Assembly (NCBI RefSeq): GCF_000002995.4
Contig: NW_025062475.1
Location: forward strand, 4,874,528-4,938,527
From: Brugia malayi
Lineage: Eukaryota; Nematoda; Chromadorea; Rhabditida; Onchocercidae
DNA length: 64,000 nucleotides
Reading direction: 5' to 3'
Numbering within the stretch: the stretch's first letter is position 1; each line of letters starts with the position of its first letter. Below the pieces are notes generated by a model. It saw only the letters and a program-made list of their open reading frames with translations, searched no databases and was not told the DNA's origin. The position numbers and the translations under genes are program-made. Positions 12,749-24,557 of the stretch are shown piece after piece.

Positions 12749-14301
12749 CTGGAAAGAATTTTAATTACATATTGAAATATATTAGCTGAATTCAAATTTC
12801 ACGACAACGAGAAAGGATTAAAGAAATTTTTAATTAATTCTAGCATAGCAATTATAAGTTATTTTTGTGGGAAAAACGAAAACGAATTTTACAGAAAAAT
12901 TTCACTGGCAAATTTCTTCTTATAGAGAAAAAACTAATTTCGATTTCAATAATAAAATCAGAAGGAAAAAAAGGACGAAGAGAATTAGAGTAACCGTAAA
13001 AACGATTAGGAGAAAGTTAACCATAAAATTAAACTTGAGTGATTGGTAATGCAGAAAAAAAACACTAGGCAAAAAACTATAATTACCACAAAAGGAAAAT
13101 TTCGACAAAATTCAACCAATCAAAAAGAGAAAAGTGAATCATTCCGAAACTCTCCAATTTCCAGGAAATGGAAGAGTATTTCACATTTTACTCCATCTTT
13201 TCATGAATTTCAAAAAAATGACCGCCAATTAATTCCGATATTTCATATGTATTGATTAATCAAAAAAAGTATCAAGAAAAAGTCATCAAAAAATCGACGG
13301 ATTTCATTTATTTCATCAAAATAAATAGTGCACAATGGTTGAATTACAAAATGTGAACAATGGAGGCATAACAATTTCACAGAGCATATTTTTATCAAAA
13401 TAACAGAGAAAAAGAAACATGAAAGCGAAAAAAGAAAAACTAAAATATACAACTGAAGTACAATCAAAAACAATATAACAGGTAAAATTACAAAGTTGAG
13501 CAATTTATAACTAACTGATTTTACTTCTAAAAGCTTTTGATCTATTTTTTTTTTGCTTAAAAGTTGAATAAATTGCAAATATCACACTGATATATGAAAT
13601 AAGATTTAACATCTCAAAATATTAAAATGTAACAGATGAAACCTACATTATTTTATCAATTGACCTATAATTTAATCAACTACTGGATTGATCAGACGAA
13701 CTAACGCACCTCGTATTTTTTTTTAAAAATTTATGCAAGGATTGCTTTTGTCTCGTAATGAAAGATAATAATTTCACACAGCATATTCATTAAGTGGAAC
13801 TTGCATAAGACTGCAAAATACCTGCAATATTTAGAAATTACATTATGTTTATCTGAATAAAACTATAATTCATGAAGTAGCACTTCGCCAAATGTTATAG
13901 AATGATCGCTATATAATACTGATAGCGATCATTCTATAACATTAGCAAATGCAATTTTTTAATGTCAAAAATAAAAGTATTAGTAAATGCAATTTTATGT
14001 CAAAAATATTCATACATTTTATTATCTCGAGCTTATTTCAGTGTTATAAAATAAGTATTTCCAATAATACTTCCAAAACTGAAATGTCAAAACTACAATA
14101 AATTTTGAAAATAAATAACTTTGCAATTATGCCTTTGCTAGAATAATAAGAAGCAACACATTTTATAAAAAAAAATTAGTTTTATAAAAATATTTTATAA
14201 AATTTATCAAGAAAAAAATGCAGACAAAAATTTTGGAAATAAATAAAACCAGATATAATGATTCCATTATAGCAAGTTAAAAACAATAGATGACTTATTT
14301 T
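12749..14301. other. Intergenic region between two minus-strand small genes
   Basis: About 1.5 kb between two small minus-strand mitochondrial-type genes, too long for a typical nematode operon spacer. It is AT-rich and contains the perfect hairpin at 13891-13943. No coding exon was recognised. Confidence 0.5.
13891..13943. repeat. Perfect 22-bp inverted repeat (hairpin), 9-nt loop
   Basis: The left arm 13891-13912 (AATGTTATAGAATGATCGCT plus AT) is the exact reverse complement of 13922-13943, separated by ATAATACTG. Pairing stops at both ends. It lies in non-coding sequence upstream of the UQCC5-like gene. Confidence 0.95.
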
Positions 14302-15638
14302 TCAAATTTTCAATGAGAAACCGGCTTCATCAGCTTCAATTAAATCTTTCTCTAATCGTTCACGGTCTGCCTCACGTATTGGTTTCACCACTTTGTAGTA
14401 CATCATAACATTAACCAAAGCTACCGATGTCATACATAATGCACCACCAATTAATACTACCACCGTGGCTAAAAGTTATACAAATTTCTTATACACATAA
14501 ATATTTTTAAAAAAGTTTTTGGAATTTAATGGTATTTTTTTTTCTTTTTTTTTGGAATGTGTGAATACTGAACCCTAAGCTGAAATTACTTTGAGAATTT
14601 AAAATTTCCGCAACTGTTTATGGTCCTTTAAATTTAATTCAAAGATATGATTTTAGTCACGCAATTTTCAAAAGTTGATCATCATCAAAGTTATTTTAGT
14701 CGTATAGCTTTTTTATCCATAAAATTTACATTTCTCACTTTCATGAATTCATAAAATTTGCCTAAAACTATGCATATAAATCAACGAGAAAAAGATGTTC
14801 TTTTATTATTATCCAAAGAATTTCCTTGGAAGATACTACTTCACTCTGAAAGTTAACTTCTTGCTTTAACTTTGACTTCTTGTAATATTTCTAGGCTAAA
14901 ATACATTATCTTCGAAGTCATATAAAATTAACTCCTCTTATCTTATCTAAAATAGATCATATCTCTGATAAAGACACATTGTCGTATTATCAGATGTACA
15001 TCAATAATGAGTCATTAAATTAATACATACCTGAATCACTATTAAATAGATTACTGAGTAACAGATTACATTATCACAGCATATCTAATTTCTGAATGAG
15101 ATAATAAATGAACTAACATTAACTAATAAAATTAGCCAGTTATTAAAGAAAATTACGTCCAATTGTTGTAGAATAATTGGTATGCCATTGGTTACTAGTA
15201 ATTAAAAGACTAAGAGATTATAGAATACAGTTGTTATATTTATGCATACTCACTAACTAAAGTTAAATTTGAAAAGGAATACGCAGTTTGAAGAAAAACG
15301 CAATGTATAGTTATAATAAGTAAAATAATATATATATAGTAAACTGATAAGTCCTGATAATTCTGATAAGAGCAATTAACACATAAAGGAATGGAGGATG
15401 ATCTGACAAAAAATTCACAATAAAAATTACAACTAATCAAAAAAGAGGAAAAAAAAATAAAAGAATAAGAAAAATTTCCTTACTCAAAAATTGCAAATTT
15501 TTCTAAGCTTGAGTTAAGCTGAGAAAATGCAAACTTACTACGATACATTTTATCAAGTACATTGTCGGTAAAAATACGTTTATGAAGTGGTCGTAAATCA
15601 GTTCGCTTAACTGCCAACCTTATCCACGATAATAACAT
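14302..15638 (-). CDS. Small single-pass membrane protein, possibly COX7A-like
   Basis: Exons 15638-15539 and 14468-14302 join in phase 1 and encode 88 residues. The N-terminal third is basic (MLLSWIRLAVKRTDLRPLHK), as in mitochondrial presequences. It is followed by FTDNVLDKMYRTT, a hydrophobic segment (VVVLIGGALCMTSVALVNVM), a short basic stretch (YYKVVKPIREADRERLEK) and an acidic tail. The block D-x-[LM]-Y-R-[AT]-T-hydrophobic-G-G is reminiscent of cytochrome c oxidase subunit 7A, which is a small inner-membrane subunit of complex IV. The resemblance is limited to about 25 residues, so COX7A is a suggestion only; another small mitochondrial membrane protein is possible. The gene model itself (ATG, donor, acceptor, stop) is sound. 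Confidence 0.55.
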
Positions 15639-16594
15639 ATCCTTCAAATATTTATTATCCTTATATTATGTAATAAAAATAAACAATAAAAAAGTAAAAA
15701 TAAATTTAGACATGTAAATCAAGCGCAAATTAAAATAAATTCAGAACTGTAAATAAAAGGCTGAAAAAAACTTGAGCGTATAAATTAAAGTAGAAATTGA
15801 AATAAATTCGAAAGTGTAAATTATAATAAAATTTAACCCATTCCAATTAATAACAAAATTGTATAACTAATTACAAAGAAAATATTAACTAAAAAATTCA
15901 ACTCATTATTCCATTCAGTCCTTAGAATAAATTAAAATAAAATATAAGATACAAAAAAGAACTAAATTAGATAAAAGAGAACATAAACTATAAACTACCA
16001 AAATTCAACGAATCTAAAAATTTCTTTGCAATTTGTATCCAAACCCAACTTGTTAAAAATCAGCTCATTTCGTTTGTACTAAGTATTTTTGCATCAATCT
16101 CTGTAATCTCATTCTCATTTGTACTCTTTTCTTCCACCATCGCATACTGATCCTACCAAAAACAAACACTCTAATTCAATAAACTTTTCAATCTCTTATA
16201 AACGACCTTTTCATATGTCCCTATTGTCTCTGCCTTCTCTTCATTCTAAAGCTTTCTGCAATCTTCTCACAGTTATTATTTCTGGCAAATATTTTTATCA
16301 TTTTAATTGTCATCGCAGTCTTCAACATTTAATTCACTGGAGACAGTTGCTCCATTTTAATTCAGTTTTTTTTTTTTTTTTAATTCAACGTGGCGAAATT
16401 CTCAATTTGGAATTTATTTGAATTAGGGCAATAATGATATTATATATGATTGAGCAAATATTACTATCTATGTATCATTATGAATTATGTCGAAAATTAT
16501 CTGAATACTAAATAAAATTTAATTCAAATATTAAAGCATCTTCTGTTTTATTTGATATTAATTTGAATTTATGTTTCATGTTCAGTGGTAACAC
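15639..16594. promoter_or_regulatory. Divergent intergenic region
   Basis: About 0.95 kb separating the starts of the minus-strand COX7A-like gene and the plus-strand dsRNA-binding protein gene, so it must hold both promoters. I see no defined core element beyond AT-rich tracts and a T run near 16368. Confidence 0.5.
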
Positions 16595-19500
16595 ATGGTG
16601 GAGAAATTATATGATGTATTTACTCATGTTGATGTGCTGAAAAGTCGCGAACCGGAATATTTTATTTGCGAAAAGGTTAATGCTTAAGAATGATGTAAAT
16701 ATGATGAAAATGGTAAAGTTGTAGTACGAAATGCGAGTCAGCAATCATGTTGATAACACTAGAAATTTGCGCTTCTCTTTTGCATCGATCTATTTATTTC
16801 TTTCATATAGCGATTATTAGTAAATATATATCAACGAAGAAGAGTATAATTAAGGGTCAATATACAAATAGGAGAATAAATGGATAGCATTGATTACAGT
16901 GAATAGATCAAAAGATTCAGTTCAAGATGTTAAAAGTAGATAAGATAGGATAAGATTGTTAAGTTTAGGCTAGTATAGATGAAGAATATTATGTGAAAGG
17001 GACGAATCATTCATGCTAATCGGTCATATGTCATTAAAATTAAGGTTTTTTTAAAAAAAAAGTTTTAAACAACTGTTAATTATTATTCATAGATATTGAT
17101 AGTTAATTGAAATTTAGCTGGAAATATTTCCGAAAAATCAGCTAGGAAGGCGCTTTTTTTTCCTTAGTTTTCTTCTGTTTCAAAAATTTATTAATTTTTG
17201 GATTATTAAATGATGAAAAAATATGATGCAAAAATTTTTACACTTTAACTTTTTATACTTCCTTTTTTTCTTATTTTAGCCAATAATAGTAGATTTCGAC
17301 AGTTTGATTGGCAACAAAAATTCGAAGAGTAGCAAGGAAATTGAAAAGATGGAGAAGTTAAACGTGATGGATACCGATAATGAGCGAATAGTGGAAATGC
17401 AACAAAATGAAGAATTGTTAACTTCATCAACGGGAATATCAGTTACTCCCACGAAAACATTCGTTTCAATTTTGGAAGAGGGGTGTAAAAAATATTATGA
17501 TGGATCACCGCCTGTTTTTACATCTAATTTCGTGGAAATGGTTAGTAACATTTTTCAGTTAAGTAAGAAAATTTTTTACCTATACTTGTAGTTGTACAAA
17601 GTTTTATTTTTATATACATATACATAGGCAGTTAATGAACGAATTTGGTGTTTTTAATGATATCTACATGCTTCTAGAAGATAGAACAGATCCGATTTTT
17701 TTACTGAGTTGTTGTGATTTAACATTGTATAAATTCAGGCATAGTATTTCCTCCAAATTATGATATAATAAAACATTTGAAATATTTAGTAAATTGTGTA
17801 TAAGCTTATCATTTTAGCGTAATTTATTTGCAACTCGATGTGAATTATACGGCATCTATACGATGGGTTATGGAAGAACAAAGAAAATCGCTAAACAAAT
17901 GGCTGCAAAAGATATGCTAAAGAAGGTTTCTTTTTGATTTTGTTTAAGAAAAAGACAGTTCTATTTTTAAGGAAATTATGATAAAAAGTTTCATTCGTAT
18001 ATGCATATACGTAGGCAAATAATTGAGCGAAGTTAACATTTGTAATGTTATCTTGCGTACTTCTAGAAGATAGGGCGGGTCTGATTTTTTATCGGCACTA
18101 TCACTTGATTGCTCTTTGTTGGGGAATAATATAATTTAAGTTGAGGAATAATATAATGTAAACTTTTCATTTTTGATACTTCAGTCAGTATCACAAATAC
18201 TTAATATTGTAAATGCTCGAACTCTCCATGTATGGGATATGTTGATTTTTACCATAATTGACCTAAAATTCATTAAGCATTCTATGATTATATCGGAAAA
18301 TTTGCTTCACCTATCAGTTATATTATAGTTGCGAATGTTTATACTTTCAGACTGATTTGTTTAAAAGCTAAAAATTTTGGTCTTTTGAGAAATGGTTTTA
18401 GCATTTCTTTTCAGCAAATGAAACTAATTCTCCAGTTTATTTCAGATGATTGAAAAGGAATCATTCAGTGATTTCGGGCTCGGTAAAACAAAAGAAGAGG
18501 CACTGGCTAATTTGTGAGTAATGTTTTTTTTTTTTTTTTTTTTTTACATTTGTTGTAACATATTGGCAAATCAAGATACAGACTATATAAATTATAGCCA
18601 AGTATTTGTTGAAATAAAATAAATAATATTTTCCTTATTGCTTTATTAGAATAAAATTTGGTATCTTTATGCTTTTGTCTTATTAATAACTCTATGAATA
18701 AAGTTTAGTGTAGTTGTCGATAAATAGTTATTGAGAAACATCTGCTAAGATTGCATAAATACCGCAATTAAACCTGTTAACACTTAAAATTTTGAACTAA
18801 ATACTAACCCGAAACTTTTCTGGATTACAAACTGGAAGACTGTATAACATCATCATTAGTATTAGTAACGCAGAGAATAACTTCCTAATTTCTTGTTTAC
18901 GTTTAAGGTAACACCTTAGGTAAAGGTGTGAAACCTTGCATATATATATGATAATCTGATAGATGGTTAAAAAAATTTGTGTCCTTCTGTTTTTCTTTTT
19001 TTTTTTTTTTTTTGTATTTTCTTGTAAAATATACTTCTAGATGCTTATTATTTATGACAGTTATAATTCAAAATGTAGAAAATTTGGAAACCGAAATACA
19101 AATTAACCTTCTAAAACATTTGGTTCCGGATTTTTTCTTTGTGTGCTTTCGACATCTAAAATGGAAAGAAAATTAGGATTGTCTGTTGTACTAGAATTAA
19201 ATGTGGTCCTTTTTTTTTGCAGGGAGAATTTAACGATAGATTTTCAAAATCGAGGAAGTACTGATGATTCTGTTGTAGAAAATTGGGTGGGAAAAGTAAA
19301 TGAAAGGTTCGATTTTTTTTATTGTTGCAAAACTTTACCTGATATATTATAGCATTTTCTATTTTGTTTACGTAACAGGTAATTTGGCTATGAACTTAAG
19401 TTCAGACTTTGTTTTCAACAAGTTTTTAAAACTCTTGTCGTCCAATTTTAGATGTCAAAAGTTGAAATTATTAAATGCTACATATGAAATTGATGAAGAA

Positions 19501-20689
19501 GGGCCTACAAATCAACGGATTTTCATTGCTACATGCACAGTAGGGAAGATTCATGTTGTGGCGCATGGAAAAACGAAGAAAGTAAGTCAATAATAACTGT
19601 CAAAATCATTATACCATTATGTTTATCTATCTGAAAATTGTTTCTAGTAGTTCTTATTCTCTCCAATTTTGCTTTCTCTAAGCTTTTTTTTGTGTGTGTG
19701 TGTGTTTTTTTTTCTTTTTGCACAGTTATCAACTTATTTCATCTTCTAATCACAATCATCAGTGATTTGAAAACCTCTTTTCGAATTTTTTGAGCAGATA
19801 TGGAAATGTTTTACAGATTGCAAAGACACTAGCAGCCCAAAAAATGTGCACTCAATTAGAAAACTGGAAAGATTTGGCATATGATGTAGAAAATGCGATG
19901 TTTCCTCTTGCTGCCGCTGCTGCTGCAAGTCAAGAGACTACGAGTAGTAATGAATCTGCAGCAAATGTAATTGTAGCTAGTAATTAAAGTTCAGATGAAA
20001 AAATTTAAGATTAATTGTTTAAATACAATTTCTTCAAATATATTTGTTGAGTTATAATTATTAAGAACTTGTCTCCGAGTGCATCAAGAGATGCAGTAAT
20101 GCCTCTACAATCGTTGCAAAAAGTTCGTGCTGCATTTCAAAATGGCAATGGTACACAGGATTTTACAAAAAAATTGACTGAATTGATTAATTCGGATGAC
20201 GAAAATATCAACAGAATTTTTCTGAATCAGAAATTGAAATTTATATTTCTTGAACCAGATTTGGATGGTATGTTTAATTTTATTTTGCAAAAATATTCTG
20301 CATTTTGATTTCATTTAAAAAACGAGAAATGAGGAATAGATTGAGAATTAACTCAAAGCAAGTCATGTGATGGGTGAGAATATAAAGAAAATGTCCTGGA
20401 GATTATAATTTCATAAAAAATTATTTCAGGTAACCTTCAGTGTATGTTGTCAATTAATGGTCCTAATGATATGAAGAATGCTTTCTATGGATTTGGAGCG
20501 ACGGAAGAGGATGCAAAAGATTATGCTGCACGAATTGCACTCATACATTTGGAATTGTTTATGCGAACCCCTGAGCCAACACGAAATTCCACTAATTCAT
20601 CAGAGACGCAAGTAGCGGTTAATTCATTAACACAAGCTAAAAATCCTCCAGAAAATGGAAGTCAAAATTCATCACCCGAAAAGCAGTAA
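16595..20689 (+). CDS. Double-stranded RNA-binding protein, TRBP/Loquacious/RDE-4 type
   Basis: Nine exons (16595-16675, 17280-17540, 17818-17925, 18446-18513, 19223-19306, 19452-19581, 19817-19966, 20066-20267, 20430-20689) give about 447 residues with matching phases. First dsRBD, about residues 86-150: KTFVSILEEGCKKYY, then YGRTKKIAKQMAAKDMLKK. Second dsRBD, about 193-260: NWVGKVNERCQK, IFIATCTVGKIHVVAHGKTK and KIAKTLAAQKMCTQLE. Both end in the [GS]-x-[ST]-K-K-x-A-K-x-x-A-A helix that contacts dsRNA. A third, weaker unit near 320-405 (GNLQCMLSINGPND, then GATEEDAKDYAARIALIHLE) lacks the K-K-x-A-K motif, as in the Dicer-binding third domain of TRBP and Loqs. A role as Dicer partner in RNA interference is inferred from this architecture. 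The exon 7 donor (GTAATT) and the AAG acceptor before 20066 are weaker. The N-terminal 85 residues are unrecognised. Confidence 0.85.
17612..17710 (+). repeat. Intronic repeat, copy 1
   Basis: About 100 bp in the intron before the exon at 17818. It shares TAGGCA, an internal TTTTTAATG/TTTGTAATG block and CTTCTAGAAGATAG followed by a CTGATTTTTT-like block with the segment at 17998-18095 in the next intron. Confidence 0.7.
17998..18095 (+). repeat. Intronic repeat, copy 2
   Basis: Diverged direct copy of 17612-17710, offset by about 386 bp, in the intron after the exon 17818-17925. The best conserved word is CTTCTAGAAGATAG. Confidence 0.7.
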
Positions 20690-22639
20690 GATATTATTAA
20701 TCCGGATAATTTCTTTGCATTGATTTTTTTTACACGAATTTGAAAGTTTATCTTTTGAATGTTTGCATCAGGGAACCAAAATAAGATAACTACCAAAAAA
20801 TATGATAACTTCTAAAACCGTTCTTTTGGAAATTGATATATATGAAATGGACAGTTATCTTTGATTTGATTTGGTTTATTTCTTCGAATGTTTTATAATT
20901 TATTTGATCCATTTCTATGTGATGACTCGATGTTTGTACTATAATTTTATTTGATGCATTCAATAAAACGATATCCCAGTACTCGACAAGTTGAAGACTC
21001 AAACTGAATTGACAAATAAAAAAAAATCTCATTTTTGTCAACTACTAAACTATTCACGTGAAATAATCTATTCTAGATTTAATTTCTAATAGTTTTGAAG
21101 ATAAAATGAATTGCTACTACTATTACTACTTGTCACCATTTGCTACTAATTACTATCACCTGCTGTCATCTTCCATCACCGACCATCCGCCTACTGCCAC
21201 TTACGACCTTTGATATGATCTGCTTTGCTACTTGCTACCACTTGCAACCGTCTGCTACCATTTGCCACCCACTGCATTTGCTGCTATGCTACTACTTGCC
21301 ATGACACTTGCTAGTGGTCGACATCACTTTATACACTCGCTTGACCAACTGCTACTTACCAGTAATTTGCAACCACTGTCGTTACAAGTAACTCGCAACC
21401 ACCCGGTGCCACTTGTACTACTTCTTACCGCTTGTTAGTACTTACTACCACTCGTTACCTCCTGCTGCAACTTGATAGCATTATATCGTAGCGAATTAAT
21501 TGCATATTATTTAGCTATTTTGTATCATAAAAGAAAACTTTCAAATGTAAAAGGGACATTTTTACATTTATACGCTAATTTCTGGTATTAGTTTTATATA
21601 TTTAAAAATTAGAAAAAAAAAAGGACTACATACTTCTTGCATAGTTACATCAGATAACACTGATTCATATTCATTCTATCAAAAATGCCAAAACAATTGT
21701 TTTTAAATTAAATTTTAAATCCCACCTATAAATATAGTAGCCTCATCAGAATTTTCCATTTATTATAATAGAAATGAACTACACGTTTCCTCCGTTATTT
21801 GTTTAATAAACTTTTCTTGTTAAATCTATTTATTATTTAATATTATGATACTTTAATACCTGCACAATTATTTTTTAACATTTTATGGAGAGATCTAAAC
21901 AATATTTACCAACAAAACACTTCATTTAATTCACATTTTCACTATTCTATTTGATTCTTTCAACAAACATAACATTTATTCAAAAACATTAAGCACTAAT
22001 ACTGCTAAATACAATATAAGACAATATGCATAAAATATTAGAAATGAGGAACAATCATGAAATTAAAAAAGTATGCCTAAAGAAATATCAACTGCAAATT
22101 TAAAAAAACAAATTAAAATTATTTCATTGAGTCTTTCTAATATTGAAGAAATAAAGTGAATTAAAGAGATAATAATCGGATTTACCTATGCCATTATTGA
22201 TCACTTTATTAATACAATATCGATAGTTCCTATCTTTCTTTCCTCAATTACACATCTTTTATAACTTTTTCCTTTTCCTAAGTAAAACGAATCCACTTTT
22301 ATTTCTTTCGTTGTTGTTCATCGATTTCCATTTCAATTCGTACTTTTTTTCCCAGTTTACTTCTTTCTTTTTGCCATTCCTGCCATCATCACCATATACC
22401 AGCGATTGATTTATAAATAATTCATTCTTTTCCTATTTATAATTGATTCTAGAGATATTTTATATTTATAGATCCTTTCAATTCTACTAGCTTAATTAGG
22501 TATTGTTCTAATAACAACAGTAGTAATAAAGTAAGAAAACTTTTGGTCAAAAATGACATTCAGACAAGCAATTAGAAGAGCGAATTAATGCTTTTGATAG
22601 TACATATTAATGCAAAATTTTGAAACTTCTAAACCATTA
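20690..22639. other. Convergent intergenic region
   Basis: Between the 3' ends of the dsRNA-binding protein gene and COQ10. It includes the degenerate CTGCTACCA-like repeat at 21113-21475. No exon accepted. Confidence 0.5.
21113..21475. repeat. Degenerate TGCTACCA-type repeat tract
   Basis: About 360 bp built from loose variants of words such as CTGCTACCA, TTGCCAC, TTGCAACCA and TTACTACCA. The tract is distinctly richer in C and G than its surroundings and looks like a decayed short-unit satellite. The frame open across part of it (21232-21438) is a by-product of the repeat. Confidence 0.65.
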
Positions 22640-24048
22640 CTACCGGATTTTTTTTAAAACTTTAAAATTTTTGTAATGATCGAAAGACGGTGGACCGTAT
22701 TTAGTTTCAGCTCTTTTTAAGAATGCTACAACCATACTTTCCACAACATGATCGAAAAAGTGATGTGCAAGAACGGTATGAAACATTGAATGGAATTCAA
22801 AAGAAAGACTAAATATTAGAGTACAAGAACGAGTATTGTTAACTTGACCTGCACTAAACTGCCATGTCGATTCCAATGTTTTGAATAGCGTTTTGTCGGT
22901 ACAGACAGACTGAAACAATTGTTGTAGTTGTTATTTTCTTCAACAAATTCTTATAAATATTCATTATATTTGAAAAATACGCTTTTCCGATGCTAAAAGC
23001 TATCGACTAATCAATCATATTCGGTATAGTAAAAATATAACTTTTTAATATGCCGGAAGAAGTATAATACAGACAGTATTCATAGTATGTCGTCAAAAAT
23101 ACAGTTAAACAGAATTAAAGGCAAATACAGATATTCAGTGGTATTAAAATCATTCGATAACTTACTCGAACTATACTTGGTTTTACGGTAGAAACTCGAG
23201 ACGTATACGTTTCACAAACAGGCGGAAAGCCGATCTTCAGCCGAGCAGTAAACAAATTTGGTGAATGTTTCTGGAAATAAGTTAACTTTTGTAATAACTG
23301 AAAAATACAGTGGAAGATTAATATCGTGAGATGAATTATGGCATAAGCCATAAACAAATACAATAAATGACTGTTCTTAGCCTCATTTAAATCATTAGTA
23401 AAATCGTCCTTTAAATACTTATTTATCTATAAAGAATAGAAAAAAAATGTAACTTACTGCAACACTGGCACCTTGACACCATGGTACAAATTGAGGATAT
23501 TCGGATACATTTGCTGCGATATTGAACATCTCCTCTGCAGTGTACCTAACAGAAAATATAAATTATTCTAACAAACCCATATTCCTATTTAAAGAAAACA
23601 AACAACTAAATGATTTGTCAGGAAAAACAAGCCATTACTGACTGAGAAATAAACTTTCTCAACTGATTCTTACCATTTAAATTTTTATTCAGACAATCAT
23701 CAAAGTATGATCACAACCTCAATTCTTATAAATGATAAATTAAGTTATTAAATTATAACTATCATTACTCATAATACATAGTCTCATATAATTAAAAAGC
23801 ATAAATAGCTGTTTCAATCAAGCTACAATTATTTCTTATTGCATATTAAAACTTTACATTAAATTCCTACAATTTATATGATTTTCAATCATATGATTTT
23901 CAAAGTTCAAAAAATTTCTAGTTGAAAGAATGCATTATAATTATTACCCAACAAGACGTTTTTCCTGATATTCCTTTAAATTTGCCAACTGTTTCAATGA
24001 AAGGAATAAATTCCTCCGTGATATGAAATAGGCGTATTTTAATGCCAT
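22640..24048 (-). CDS. coq-10: Coenzyme Q-binding protein COQ10
   Basis: Exons 24048-23948, 23545-23458, 23270-23166 and 22909-22640 join in phase to 187 residues. COQ10 is a mitochondrial START-domain protein that binds coenzyme Q and is needed for efficient respiration and Q synthesis. Diagnostic blocks appear in order: EKRLVGYTAEEMFNIAANVS, then EYPQFVPWCQGASV, ARLKIGFPPVCETYTS, VCTDKTLFKTLESTWQFS, SFEFHSMFHTVLAHHFF, and AETKYGPPS. The first 30 residues are basic and hydrophobic (MALKYAYFISRRNLFLSLKQ), fitting a mitochondrial presequence. The length matches the family. An AG acceptor about 20 nt upstream of the ATG suggests leader splicing, and the frame stays open back to that acceptor, so a small upstream coding exon cannot be excluded. 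A second in-frame acceptor exists 27 nt upstream of the third exon. Confidence 0.92.
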
Positions 24049-24526
24049 TGCACAATCATTAACATATCTAAAAAAGTCTTTAATAATAGAGAATATAAAT
24101 CATTCAATTTAAAGCAATTTGGTACTTCAAAATCCTTAGCTATGAAAAAAATTTTTGACCAAAAATACGAAAAAAAAAAAAAAAAAAAACAGCCGGAGAG
24201 GTTACCTAGGAGCAACAGGAAAATTACTTAAACTATATTATACATGCAAATATAGCTAATTTATAAAAAAAAAATTGAAATTTCGGAAAGAAAAAAAGAA
24301 AAATAAAAAGTATGGACAAAGCAATTGCAATTTATAGTATGTGACATATATTCTAATTATACAGTTTATACTATTTTTCAAATTCTGCTATTATTTTAAG
24401 GATAAATTCTTTTTTGTCCGCAGTATAATGCTTAAAGTAATTTATTGCTAATAATTTTATGATAATTTATCATCGCAATGAAAACAATATAATCATGTCA
24501 TTCATATTTCATTAATAAGATCAAAA

Positions 24527-24557
<31 letters not shown>

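Noticed and set aside
16119..16421. 100-codon plus-strand frame
   Set aside because: Lies in the divergent promoter region, runs into a T tract and shows no family motif.
21232..21438. Open frame rich in Leu/Pro/Thr
   Set aside because: Produced by the degenerate TGCTACCA repeat; no splice or start context.
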